The position numbers and the translations under genes were made by a program. A stretch of 64,000 nt of DNA from Cryptomeria japonica. Taxonomy: Eukaryota; Streptophyta; Pinopsida; Cupressales; Cupressaceae. A model generated the notes under the pieces. That model searched no databases, was not told the DNA's origin, and saw only the letters and a program-made list of their open reading frames with translations. Every line of letters begins with the position of its first letter. Position 1 is the first letter of the stretch. The stretch is from positions 191,856,270 to 191,920,269 of the forward strand of contig NC_081415.1 in NCBI RefSeq assembly GCF_030272615.1. The letters are read 5' to 3'. Below are positions 34,001 to 39,668 of this stretch, one piece after another.

Positions 34001-35078
34001 ACATCTGATCATAGGCATAGAATGTTGAGGCAAGAGAGCAATGTTCTTAAAACTCTAATTAGAAATCATCTTTAATTTGCTGAGCTCTGCCTCCATTAGT
34101 GTTACATTGCACTTATTATTTAATTTACTTTATATGAGATTCCTTAAAGTACATATGTACCATAAAAAGTAATTTAGCACTTCTACCTTCTACTGTTCTT
34201 CCTTTTATTTGATTTATAACTTCATAAACTTGAGCCTGAAATATTTTAGCCATTAAACATTTGTAATAATATGACATGTTTACTTGTATTGATCGAATAG
34301 ATCAATGCTCGTCATAGTTGCACATTGGCATAATCATTATCGCTTTCATCTTATACTGTGTTTTCCCTATATATGCAGCCATTTGCATGACTTCAAACAT
34401 CGTAGCATGAAACTTGTACAGCAATGGCACAGCATGGCCATAGTGTAAGTGGTCTTCAAATATTCAGGTTAAATTTGGAAAATGTGAACACAATAAACAA
34501 GATAATAAGAAAGAATTGGAGAAAAAGGATTTTATTTTTCAACAACTTGTGTTTTATTCTCATTTTTAACTGAACATTGTTTTTCAAATCAAATGTGAGT
34601 TTGACTGGTGCATCAAATGGCATGTCTAAACAGAAGTTTAAAATGCATTTTAAAGAAAATTTGCTTATCTGATTTCCAGTTTAAAGTTAGAATATAACAA
34701 AAATCCATTTTTCCATGATGCCATAACTCTATACTAGGCTAGTAGGCAGGTAGAATCCTTGCCAACAATATGATGAGAAAACACAGCAAGCCCTGCTTCT
34801 ACATTTTGCTTCAAGATCGAAATGAATACCTGTTTAGAAAGGCTTATTATCTGAAAATTTAGGGTAGCATCATGAGCCTCCTCAGTAAAACAGGTGAGCT
34901 GTAGATTCACATTATTAGACATGTCTCCTGCAGACACACTTTGACTTGAGCATTGTTTGTTCAAACTGAAAGTAGTTTCTTTGTCACTCCTACTGTCAAT
35001 CGCACCATCATCTATCATAGGCCTTGAAGAGGATTGATTTTCTAAATCACCATCCAGACACAAATTGCTCTCTGCCAT
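913..35078 (-). CDS. PSMG4: Proteasome assembly chaperone 4 (PSMG4/PAC4)-like protein, five exons
   Basis: The coding sequence joins 35078-34830, 20135-20067, 1450-1375, 1266-1202 and 1005-913, giving 552 nt and 183 residues plus TAA. All four introns are GT..AG, and the junction phases (0, 0, 1, 0) agree. The N-terminal ~55 residues are polar and probably disordered. The conserved core follows: LQLTCFTEE, a beta strand LNFQIISLSKQ, IYIWIGCNSAKLGHLYAGAP, then NNTVSVTSLLGG, GAGIARRLVLRTGLNIILAC, NIPKGSPMLE and a C-terminal helix. This order matches plant homologues of PSMG4, a small cytosolic/nuclear chaperone that, in yeast and animals, helps assemble the 20S alpha ring with PSMG3. The start ATG is preceded directly by in-frame TGA and TAG, so it is the first possible start. 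Introns 1 and 2 are about 14.7 and 18.6 kb and full of retroelements, but the frame is unbroken, so the gene is probably functional. Family assignment is from remembered motifs, not a search. Confidence 0.85.
1202..1266 (-). CDS. PSMG4: PSMG4-like exon 4
   Basis: This is a 65-nt exon with acceptor GTGTGCAG and donor GAG|GTATTT. It completes the split Val codon from exon 3 and encodes VLRTGLNIILACNIPKGSPM followed by LE. The core beta strand LNIILACNIP is characteristic of the family. The intron to exon 3 is only 108 nt. Confidence 0.88.
1375..1450 (-). CDS. PSMG4: PSMG4-like exon 3
   Basis: This is a 76-nt exon with acceptor GTGTACAG and donor CTTG|GTACG, ending in phase 1. It encodes NNTVSVTSLLGGGADSTGAG followed by IARRL and continues exon 2 (...APTRP) without a gap relative to the family pattern. 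The Gly-rich SLLGGGADSTG segment is a family signature. Confidence 0.88.
1607..4799. other. Unassigned intron sequence
   Basis: AT-rich sequence with short open frames of 60-75 codons at 1607-1801, 3316-3519, 3776-3967 and 4466-4690. None shows a recognisable domain, codon bias or splice-site support. I see no transposon ends in this stretch. Confidence 0.5.
5200..7330 (-). pseudogene. hAT-family transposase remnant (DUF659, central and dimerisation regions), left palindrome arm
   Basis: Reading downward from ~7330, conceptual translation gives KAKKAR..VELGSSS, then the DUF659 start around 7080-6880 with FHASRSPYWEAMVDA and FQAPSYESLRVGML. The central region at 6363-6091 has LVDGKKTPMGYVYEAMDRA, followed by MHSPLHAAGYFLN. 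The hAT C-terminal motif ACERNWSVF and QQRMND lie at ~5680-5530, and an acidic tail (IDLDEIDLEEW) is at 5430-5290. These are the usual order and motifs of plant hAT transposases. The frame is broken by several stops and frameshifts, and the BED zinc finger is deleted. It is an inactive fossil; the original product would bind terminal repeats and cut DNA. Confidence 0.85.
7646..8199 (-). pseudogene. Small ORF between LINE RNase H and LINE 3' end, left arm
   Basis: An ATG at 8199 opens MAEYFGVKCVCSSVEEVKES, one stop, then VDELFSKGEEKEKLMVIKII and IGTDFWVDCHVHDGAVYESM. After a frameshift near 7945 it continues VPKSGIMMGYFDLNAEGKKT to SLNPHQSM and a stop at 7646. It totals about 185 codons. No known domain is recognised. 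It lies on the LINE sense strand and ends just before the LINE 3' UTR-like sequence. The right arm keeps the C-terminal half. Confidence 0.5.
8650..9618 (-). pseudogene. LINE ORF2 C-terminus (zf-RVT and RNase H), left palindrome arm
   Basis: From 9618 downward the translation reads HLFLWCPFVSKCWDWLSSMC, the zinc-finger region found at the end of plant LINE/non-LTR reverse transcriptases, then WHIWKERNKR-like sequence. A plant-type RNase H (RVT_3) follows, with GCIIRDSDGN, ALDIEGDSQVVVNAV, HVH.EANMVVDFIANIG. The catalytic Asp of IEGDS and of VVDF is kept here, although stops interrupt the frame. The reverse transcriptase core is absent, which fits a 5'-truncated insertion. Confidence 0.8.
9775..10680 (+). 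pseudogene. LINE ORF2 C-terminus (zf-RVT and RNase H), right palindrome arm
   Basis: The counterpart of the left-arm copy. RCPFASKCWVWLSSMCGW at ~9796-9843 is the zf-RVT remnant and WHIWKEKNKR follows near 9950. RNase H covers ~10195-10623 with NNEAEIKALERGLALYNRLG, LDIEGNSKVVVNAV and HVYREANMAAYFIANIG. The usual catalytic Asp residues are changed: LNFNE for the first, IEGNS for the third and AAYF for the last, so this copy could not be an active nuclease. Frames are broken near 10270 and 10310. Confidence 0.8.
10943..11233 (+). pseudogene. Small ORF downstream of LINE RNase H, right arm (C-terminal half)
   Basis: Encodes 96 codons, with residues 15-96 matching the left-arm ORF (MPKSGIMMGYFDLNA to SLNPHQSM). 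The N-terminal part is lost in a ~500-bp deletion near 10970 relative to the left arm. Function unknown. The 3' sequence to ~11312 (TTTTTATTTTGAAAGTAATG, then an A-rich stretch) looks like a LINE 3' UTR and tail. Confidence 0.45.
12205..13652 (+). pseudogene. hAT-family transposase remnant (BED finger, DUF659 start, dimerisation domain), right palindrome arm
   Basis: A BED zinc finger is readable from 12218: FAWTHCTPVPDSTKVKCNWC, then a HLSKERGNN segment with Cys and His at the expected spacing, and one in-frame TAA at ~12302. DUF659 begins at 12600-12960 with FHASRSPYWQAMVDV and APSYESLRVGMLKD. About 830 bp of the centre are deleted. The C-terminal block resumes at 13130 with WWACFGNECKKLMWM, SACERNWSVF, a stop, then NDLVFVHHNLRLKLKKAQ at ~13290. 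A GTAAGA donor and an acidic tail exon to 13652 follow. Stops and the deletion make it inactive. Confidence 0.87.
14050..15290 (-). pseudogene. Ty3/gypsy reverse transcriptase-RNase H fragment
   Basis: Reading downward from 15290, the translation gives LPIVLVPRKNGLWRICINCR, AKYFTKLYLKFGHHQVVEDI and VPPFGLCNALCTYKSVMNDV. The usual FxDD-type catalytic motif is decayed (VVFFYS). Then come EVRSFVGVV, DLALPDL, the RNase H start NESDASGQANGASY, a LYSLAQVLNKWKHYL-like stretch and the connection-domain remnant around 14050-14190. The order is RT, RNase H, connection, as in plant gypsy Pol. Many stops show it is long dead. It abuts the right palindrome boundary. Confidence 0.85.
15291..15863. other. 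Unassigned sequence between gypsy fragment and long LTR
   Basis: Possibly a further degraded upstream part of the gypsy polyprotein, but I can read no protein motif with confidence. No RNA gene or promoter is visible. Confidence 0.35.
16696..16702 (-). promoter_or_regulatory. LTR TATA box (copy A)
   Basis: TATAAAA followed by GGCCCTGCC on the minus strand, placed in the same relative position as the TATA box of copy B at 23187. It marks the probable U3/R region of the LTR. Confidence 0.6.
17100..18480 (-). repeat. Degenerate GGAGGAATTCC minisatellite in LTR copy A
   Basis: Irregular units of roughly 75-90 bp contain AAGGAGGAATTTT, TTCCTTG and a GCGC(A/C)AA core. Divergence between units is high. 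A similar array is present on the opposite strand in LTR copy C (26290-27560). Confidence 0.65.
18600..18800 (-). repeat. Hairpin motif CTTACTATTTTTAGTAAG cluster (copy A)
   Basis: A perfect 18-nt inverted repeat lies at 18630-18647, with partial copies near 18689-18729 and 18779-18796. The homologous cluster in copy C is at 25779-25928. Confidence 0.6.
19532..19834 (+). mobile_element. Small solo LTR (303 bp) with ACAAG target-site duplication
   Basis: Starts TATTAGTGTGAAC and ends AACTCTTACA. ACAAG lies directly on both sides (19527-19531 and 19835-19839). A related copy at 42421-42830 has homologous ends and its own duplication, which confirms the boundaries. TATATAAA near 19700 is the likely TATA box. 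It inserted at the outer edge of long LTR copy A. Copia-type size, but the superfamily is uncertain. Confidence 0.8.
20067..20135 (-). CDS. PSMG4: PSMG4-like exon 2
   Basis: This is a 69-nt exon of 23 codons, phase 0 at both ends, preceded by TTGTACAG and followed by GTAAGAAAC. It encodes IYIWIGCNSAKLGHLYAGAP followed by TRP, the most conserved block of plant PSMG4-like proteins. It lies 14.7 kb from exon 1 and 18.6 kb from exon 3 and would be missed by gene finders that limit intron length. Confidence 0.88.
20136..20839. other. Unassigned intron 1 sequence next to exon 2
   Basis: AT-rich with no recognised coding or transposon signal. A short open frame at 20373-20606 shows no known motif. 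Confidence 0.4.
21400..22200 (+). repeat. 24-bp minisatellite GAGNGAACTTCATG in LTR copy B
   Basis: About 25-30 degenerate units of ~24 bp contain GAACTTCATG preceded by GAG(C/T). Because 24 is a multiple of three, it creates a spurious open frame at 21615-21938 with an 8-residue repeat (MSELHVWR). The array is absent from copies A and C, which have other repeats in the same place. Confidence 0.85.
23187..23193 (+). promoter_or_regulatory. LTR TATA box (copy B)
   Basis: TATAAAA followed by GGCTCAAGCTCTTCATTTGT, which is shared with copy C at ~29958. It is preceded by CCTAATTAGGGTTTT. Likely Pol II core promoter of the element. Confidence 0.65.
24124..25252. other. Intron 1 sequence with short tandem repeats
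   Basis: Contains a (CT)n run at ~24151-24170, then (TA)n. A GC-richer stretch at 24230-24460 has no identified function. There are three 22-bp units AGGATTCACGACACCAGTC at 24467, 24489 and 24511. A diverged ~86-bp duplication containing GATATGCAATCAAGAAGA starts near 24803 and 24889. No coding evidence. Confidence 0.5.
25253..25445 (-). mobile_element. 3'-end fragment of the long LTR, minus orientation
   Basis: Reverse complement of the last ~190 bp of copy B: TTGATGTGCGTTTTATG, TATCCTCTCTTGAACAAA, GATCACTTGAGA, TGTCAGGTCTTGACATGTGG, GATGTGATT, ACAAGGGGACTT. It is joined directly, head to head, to the start of copy C. Confidence 0.75.
25779..25928 (+). repeat. Hairpin motif CTTACTATTTTTAGTAAG cluster (copy C)
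   Basis: A perfect 18-nt copy is at 25779-25796, and near copies are at 25837 and 25911-25928 (CTTACTAGTTTTAGTAAG). Each can fold into a 7-bp stem with a 4-nt loop. The positions correspond to the cluster in copy A. Confidence 0.65.
26290..27560 (+). repeat. Degenerate GGAGGAATT minisatellite in LTR copy C
   Basis: Units of ~75-90 bp contain GCGCCAAA, AAGGAGGAATT and TTCCTCC. It is homologous, inverted in the window, to the array in copy A. Confidence 0.7.
27930..28800 (+). repeat. Degenerate ~38-bp minisatellite TTGCAAAGGT
   Basis: At least 20 units carry (A/T)TGCAAAGGTN followed by AAAA(T/G)CCGCC. Spacing is roughly 35-45 bp. It is preceded by TTTAATGCAC-type repeats at 27640-27900. Confidence 0.75.
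29256..29263 (+). promoter_or_regulatory. TATA box of the 902-bp solo LTR
   Basis: TATAAATA, preceded by GGGGTTCGCTCCA and followed by AAGATTAAG. The position, ~235 bp into the LTR, is normal for a U3/R boundary. Confidence 0.6.
29432..29523 (+). repeat. 4 x 23-bp tandem repeat inside the solo LTR
   Basis: The unit TGCACAGCAAACTGATTGG plus AGGT is repeated four times without a mismatch (29432, 29455, 29478, 29501). It lies downstream of the TATA box, so in the transcribed part. Confidence 0.95.
30790..31832 (-). pseudogene. Broken gag-like retroelement ORF, unassigned family
   Basis: An ATG at 31832 in good plant context (GAATATGGC) opens MAAPKAKGVTRQALIKEDLR, continuing to KKFQDPLYTSKSTGVSKKMI and ending at 31602. 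Same-strand fragments continue with LVNRNMGSPHASSFENWMFY (~31280), REKINWAKIISNNIDLQL (~31190) and SYIFYSLARAYEYMGL (~31110). Frames are broken by stops. The protein is not recognised by name. The position behind a TATA-containing leader suggests a gag-like or plant-mobile-domain-like ORF, but this is inference. LTR copy C truncates it at its 3' end. Confidence 0.45.
31833..33727 (-). mobile_element. LTR/leader region upstream of the gag-like ORF
   Basis: On the minus strand it starts TGTTGTGAGCTTTTTCACAC and CCCATCGCGAATGGGGATC, the same ~50-bp terminal box that opens long LTR copies B and C. The rest differs. A TATA-like TATTTAAG is at 32612-32605. The leader to the ATG at 31832 has several GCGAATTC/AGCGAATTT motifs. 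No 3' LTR end or primer-binding site is visible, so the boundary is unclear. Confidence 0.5.
32845..33360 (-). repeat. ~32-bp minisatellite with GGCATGTGCCGTGG core
   Basis: Degenerate units contain ATGTGCCGTGG(A/G) and GATTTGGGAG or GAAGGATG, spaced about 30-35 bp, with a gap around 33140-33260. It occupies the U3-like position of this element. Confidence 0.7.
33728..34829. other. Unassigned intron 1 sequence next to exon 1
   Basis: AT-rich, with no coding, RNA or transposon signal recognised. It may be original intron sequence. Confidence 0.4.
34830..35078 (-). CDS. PSMG4: PSMG4-like exon 1 (start codon)
   Basis: The exon has 83 codons, from ATG at 35078-35076 to ...LSKQ, followed by the donor CAG|GTATTC (phase 0). 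In-frame TGA and TAG lie just upstream of the ATG. Residues 1-55 are Ser/Asp/Asn-rich without a recognised motif, and residues 58-83 form the first conserved beta strands of the family. The frame stays open for 31 more codons past the donor. The downstream reading does not match the family, whereas exon 2 continues it exactly. Confidence 0.85.
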
Positions 35079-36231
35079 AGATATCTATCAGCTTTGATTA
35101 CTACTCACAAGCTGAGACATCTATAATTAGCTCCTAAACATAACAAGGAAATCAAGTGAGATAAAAATTGCATAGTGGATTGAAACCAGCAACATTAGTT
35201 AAGAAACAGTATCTTGCATGTGCATAGTTATCTTATTCTATTTTCAAACATGCATAAACATGTAATTGACTCAAGGGATCATAGCTCTGTAACTTCCACT
35301 GACTACTGAACACAAGCAAAAGAATATACATAAAATGATGGTTTCCTAATTCTGTCATTAAAAGAGATGGCTTACATGTAACCTCATCCTTGCTATTCTT
35401 TCATAGACAGAGAGAAAAATATATTCTACTGATAATATGATGTCAACAGACATGGTTATTTAATGTGTCTGTCCTTCAAATAGCACACCAAACTCTTAAA
35501 CTCTATTTTTCATCTCATAGCATAATTTATGGGATGGCCACATAGAATATTGATTACAACCAGTAACTAAAATATGAACACTACGTAATTATCATATGGC
35601 CAAATGTAAAATACCTGAGTTCTAGATATTCAATTCAGGAATAAACTAGTTGCAGATGTAAAATTCAGAACAATAGAGACTTGAATAAGATGATTGAAAA
35701 CTCAGTGTTTCCAGATTTCAATGATATCACTGAGAAATAACATTGCAAGTCTAAATAATATATTGAATCCCAATAATATTTCCAAAGATTAAATTATTCC
35801 AGAACAGATTATATTCATCCTTCAGCAGAATGGCTTACACGGTGAATACACAGATGCAGATATAAAAATAAACCATCCTCAGAATTACATATACAGATTT
35901 AATCATAAACTTTGCTCAGACCAGAAATTAAGGAGTAAATTAAATTAGATCTAACAATGGCAAATAAATCTCAAACTAACTGGCCTGCCTAGTGTTGAAG
36001 AGATCACTGGCTCCTTCCACGGATATCCAATTATTGCCTTGCGTCTTGGAAATGTTGTTAATGAATCATTCTGCATAAATATCGCATATGAAACTGCCAA
36101 TTTTCCCAAGGTATGGTTGTCTCATATAATCTAATAGTACTACATGCCTTTTTAAAGCTTAGCAGAGCTTTGTCTCTTTGGGTAGGCTATAAGCTTTATG
36201 CCTTAGAATTTCTATAAGAGTTAATTTTCTT
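35079..36231. other. 5' flank of the PSMG4-like gene
   Basis: Presumed 5' UTR and promoter or a 5' UTR intron on the minus strand. I see no convincing TATA box or initiator within ~300 bp upstream of the ATG. AT-rich without open frames. Confidence 0.35.
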
Positions 36232-36414
36232 TGTAATGAGTTAAGCCCATTGCAATTTCACACTCCTTTTTGGGCGCTTGCTTTAGTGTGCCTCCTCCTA
36301 GGTCATTTTCAGCCTATTTTGGCCTTATATCCAAACTGTCGTCATATGCTCATGAGATGCCTATTGGTGTTGGAAATAAGCCACACCTGGACCGACGATG
36401 GATTGGTCCAAGAG

Positions 36415-36485
36415 GGGCCAGTAGCTCAGTGGTAGAGCACTCCAGCAGCGATGGAAGGTCCTAGGTTCGAGTCCTAGCTGGTCCA
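36415..36485 (+). ncRNA. tRNA-like sequence in LTR 1
   Basis: The 71 nt fold as a cloverleaf. The acceptor stem is GGGCCAG with CTGGTCC, the D arm GCTCAGTGGTAGAGC and the T arm CTAGG-TTCGAGT-CCTAG, with discriminator A. Pol III A box TAGCTCAGTGG is at 36422-36432 and B box GGTTCGAGTCC at 36464-36474. The anticodon stem is weak and the loop GCAGCGA lacks U33, so decoding activity is unlikely. No TTTT terminator follows. Confidence 0.75.
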
Positions 36486-36495
36486 TGTCTCAACA

Positions 36496-36511
36496 TGGTA
36501 TCAGAGCCAGG
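36496..36511 (+). promoter_or_regulatory. Primer-binding site (initiator Met-tRNA type)
   Basis: TGGTATCAGAGCCAGG begins at the first base after LTR 1. The same site recurs at 36888-36903. The TGGTATCAGAGC core is the standard priming site of plant LTR elements primed by initiator Met-tRNA. Confidence 0.85.
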
Positions 36512-36547
36512 TCCAAGCTAGGAGCCCCAAGCACACGAGAGGTGTGG

Positions 36548-36559
36548 CTTAAGGGGGGG
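36548..36559 (+). promoter_or_regulatory. Polypurine tract of the miniature element
   Basis: CTTAAGGGGGGG ends immediately before LTR 2 (TGTTGG at 36560). The same sequence precedes LTR 3 at 36952. It would prime plus-strand DNA synthesis. Confidence 0.8.
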
Positions 36560-36612
36560 TGTTGGTGTTGGAAATAAGCCACACCCGGACCGATGATGGA
36601 TTTGTCCAAGAG

Positions 36613-36683
36613 GGGCCAGTAGCTCAGTGGTAGAGCACTCCAGCAGCGATGGAAGGTCCTAGGTTCGAGTCCTAGCTGGTCCA
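36613..36683 (+). ncRNA. tRNA-like sequence in LTR 2
   Basis: Identical in all 71 positions to the copy in LTR 1, although the first 50 nt of the LTRs have diverged. Same A and B boxes. Confidence 0.75.
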
Positions 36684-37004
36684 TGTCTCAACATCTTTAG
36701 AACAGAGATAAGACAACAAGTTCGATCATAATCAGGCAGATCGAATTCATGTACAAGCAGACCAATTGATGGTGAGAAATTTATGTAGCGTGCTCGGGGG
36801 TGACGATGAGAGCTTATCGTCTATGGTTGGGAAGGCAACAGATCTGATGTTTGCCTGTGGTTAACGAGCACTACCTTAAAATCAATATGGTATCAGAGCC
36901 AGGTCCAAGCTAGGAGCCCCAAGCACACGAGAGGTGTGGCTTAAGGGGGGGTGTTGGTGTTGGAAATAAGCCATACCCGGACCGACGATGGATTGGTCCA
37001 AGAG

Positions 37005-37075
37005 GGGCCAGTAGCTCAGTGGTAGAGCACTCCAGCAGCGATGGAAGGTCCTAGGTTCGAGTCCTAGCTGGTCCA
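37005..37075 (+). ncRNA. tRNA-like sequence in LTR 3
   Basis: Identical to the other two copies. It is followed by the LTR end TGTCTCAACA and the target-site duplication ATGCC. Confidence 0.75.
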
Positions 37076-37671
37076 TGTCTCAACAATGCCCTGATCCAAT
37101 GTCCTAGACTTGTGCACTCTACAAGCACCTTGCTTTGGTCCCTTTCTGGATGGACTATGGCACCTAGCGCTTTAGTCCCTCCAAAAGGGGCCCAGATTTA
37201 AACCTCTTGGAGTGTCGGTTCCCGCCATTTGTGATCCAATCCGAATAAATTGATATGATCGTTGGAAGTCAACTTAAAAGTAAAAATACCTTGAGAACCC
37301 CATATAAAGGCATCATTTCTAATCCATTTAGACATCTAGCAATTTTATTCACAAGCATTCCTACTTCCTTTAGGAGCATATCTGAGTACAAGGAGCATCA
37401 AGCTACAGCAAGCTATCTTAAAGTATGTTTTCATGATAGATTTTGTTATGATTTATCATGTTATTGCATCAACACTTGGAGGACTTATCTAAAGAGCACT
37501 GCATCATCACCATTATCAATCTTGAGGTATACTCTTGTCAATTCAGCATTTCACTTCAGATTTAGCCTCTGCCCTACTAGGGATAAGCTCTCATTTCTAA
37601 TCAATCGTAGCTGTAGTGGATGTTAATTCCTACCCGGGGTTTGACTTAGGCACCTCCTATACAGTACAACA

Positions 37672-39590
37672 TTTTTCCTCTTTTTTGTGTTCACATTACA
37701 AATTCAACAACCGAAAGTTGCAGGATTGTAGAGAGCAGACTGAGACAGCTCCAATTTTTTAACAAGCAAAAACCCCTGGACTATGCCGATTTGCACATGT
37801 CGGACACTTTTTGGCCGAATTTCGAGGAGAGTGATCTACAAAGCATCATGGTCCAAAATCTCAAGTGTTATCTAACAAAAACACCTTCAAGACTAGGAAC
37901 CTAGCACACTTGTCTGTAGTATCCCCAAATAGGGCTAATAAAAACAAAGACCAAAGTTCGCACAAAATCTAGAAATTTATTTGCATATAAGTATTTTCAT
38001 TTCAAACCCAGAATTTTACTCAGATTTCAGATTTGATTTGTGCAACTAAAAGTTATCGATATTAGATTATTTCTGAGCTACGAAAATACAACAAAAACCC
38101 TCATTAATGCCCAAAATTTTCAAAACTGAAATACAATGTCTTTCCTTAAACTTTCTAAGAAAAGAGCAGAGATAAATATACAGATTTCAATACCAAAACT
38201 ACCTCAGAACTGGTTCAAAATAATTTCCAAACCCTAGCCGACCCTCAAAGTGGCCCTAGGCTTCCAAAATGGTCAATGCTAGGTCTATTTTATGTACTCT
38301 TCAGTAGCCATCTGTAAAGTGCTCCGAAATTGATGGTTTGCAGCTGTAGATGATTCCAGATCTGAGTCTTCAACACTGAGATTCTCCTCCAATTTGGTAC
38401 CCAAACCTAATGGATAATTACAGCCCAGAAATAATAATGTGCTAGGGTTTCACAAACCGGAGTTCTTCCACTGAAACACACTCTTCTGACTAGGGAGAAC
38501 CCATATGTCTCACCGAAATCAAGAATACTTACGGGTTTCAATCCTCAAGCCAAGATGCAACAGCAATAAACAGAAAAATTCCTCACACAATGAGCTCAAA
38601 ATGAGCCCAAGGGAGTTATATAACAACTCCTAAAGAGATGAATTAATCTCCACCATTGAAATTCCACCTCTTAATCCAATGGCCCAAAATAAAACCCTAA
38701 AATATGCTCTTATCAGCTCCTAACAGATGTACACCCCTTTTTGGCAATTTGTTACATGTTTTAAAAAGTCACTTGAAGGACATGAAAAGGGGACAACTTA
38801 AGTCCTTTGGCTAAAAGTTTCTTTAATTGCCTAAAAAGACGTGCCCATAACTTAAAATAACTTAAGTTCACTTAAGTTGCATTAAAAGACATGCACACAA
38901 CTAAAGAATAGAATTTAGAGCAAACCAAGAACTCCGTATCTTCCCAATGATGCTCTAAGTCCTCTTCCTCTTGGATAGTCCAAGGAAAGGACAGCCAATG
39001 TGCTGCTAATCCTCATGATTTGAGTTGGAGATATTACATTGTTCGACATTTTCAAAATCAGATTTCAGTGACAGGTTCCTTTCTGTATCTTATTTTCAGA
39101 TCTATACTTTTGTGTTAGCTTTCTAATCTGATTCTGTTTATTTATGCTGAATCTTGTCAATTTTGCATCATTTAATCTAATTCTTGCATCTTTAGATCTA
39201 ATCATATCCAATCAACATTCAAAAGGGAACAATCAGTCACAGGGTTCAACTCTTCTATTGAGCCTAATTGGTTGTTCCCCAATGAAAGAGTTTGGAAATA
39301 GTTCCTAGTTTGCATTCTTAGGCTACTCCATTTTCCTATATTTCAACACCATTTCCACAATTTTATCACTTTATTTTCTGCAACACCAAGCATTACTATT
39401 TTTGAAACTTGGGAATGATTTGGAATGAGGCTTTTAGATGCCTATTTATAAGTTTTTTTGTGACTGCTCAGGTAGGAGATGGAGCTCATAGGGCATTAGA
39501 ATTAAGGTTTGTGGCATAAAGATCCAAAAAGCCTTTTGAGTGAAAAAATTTGACATTTTTACTAATCTACCACAGGGTACACCTGGGAAT
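37672..39590 (-). mobile_element. Possible minus-oriented LTR or LTR fragment
   Basis: On the minus strand, GGGCCATTGGATTAAGAGG, TATATAAC at 38622-38615 and a leader-like GAGGAATTTTTCTG stretch resemble the U3/R layout of the long LTRs. There are no clear termini, target-site duplication or coding sequence. Confidence 0.3.
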
Positions 39591-39668
39591 CTTGAGTGTG
39601 TGGTTAGGAAACATCTAGGAGTTCCTTGAGTGTGTGGTTAGGAAACATCTAGGAGTTCCTTGAGTGTC
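39591..39668. repeat. 34-bp tandem repeat, 2.3 copies
   Basis: CTTGAGTGTGTGGTTAGG plus AAACATCTAGGAGTTC recurs at 39591 and 39625, with a partial third copy at 39659. The copies are identical. Confidence 0.9.

Larger units (their letters stand above)
20136..34829 (-). other. PSMG4: Intron 1 of the PSMG4-like gene (14.7 kb)
   Basis: The donor is GTATTC at 34829 and the acceptor TTGTACAG ends at 20136. The intron holds a 3.3-kb solo LTR, a head-to-head LTR pair, a 902-bp solo LTR, a gag-like pseudogene with its leader, and about 1.1 kb of unassigned AT-rich sequence (33728-34829) next to exon 1. Confidence 0.8.
36362..37085 (+). mobile_element. Miniature LTR retrotransposon (TRIM-like) array with tRNA-like LTRs, ATGCC duplication
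   Basis: Three 134-bp LTRs lie at 36362-36495, 36560-36693 and 36952-37085. Between them are two identical 64-bp internal regions, at 36496-36559 and 36888-36951. Each internal region begins with TGGTATCAGAGCCAGG, complementary to the 3' end of plant initiator Met-tRNA, and ends with AAGGGGGGG, a polypurine tract, immediately before the next LTR. LTR ends are TGTTGG...CAACA. ATGCC flanks the whole array at 36357-36361 and 37086-37090. There is no coding capacity. A 194-bp stretch of other sequence (36694-36887) lies behind LTR 2. LTRs differ by 3-4 bases each, so the insertion is young. It must be moved by proteins from another element. Confidence 0.9.
36232..37671 (+). mobile_element. Probable LTR hosting the miniature element
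   Basis: Starts TGTAATGAGTTAAGCCC and ends ATACAGTACAACA. Flanks TTCTT and TTTTT differ by one base. Without the inserted miniature array and its duplication it is ~711 bp, with CATATAAAGGCATC at ~37300 as a TATA box and an R/U5-like stretch after it. The boundaries are less certain than for the other LTRs. Confidence 0.5.

Noticed and set aside
36415-36485. Functional tRNA gene
   Set aside because: The loop lacks U33, the anticodon stem is weak, no T-run terminator follows, and identical copies lie in three LTRs of a mobile element.
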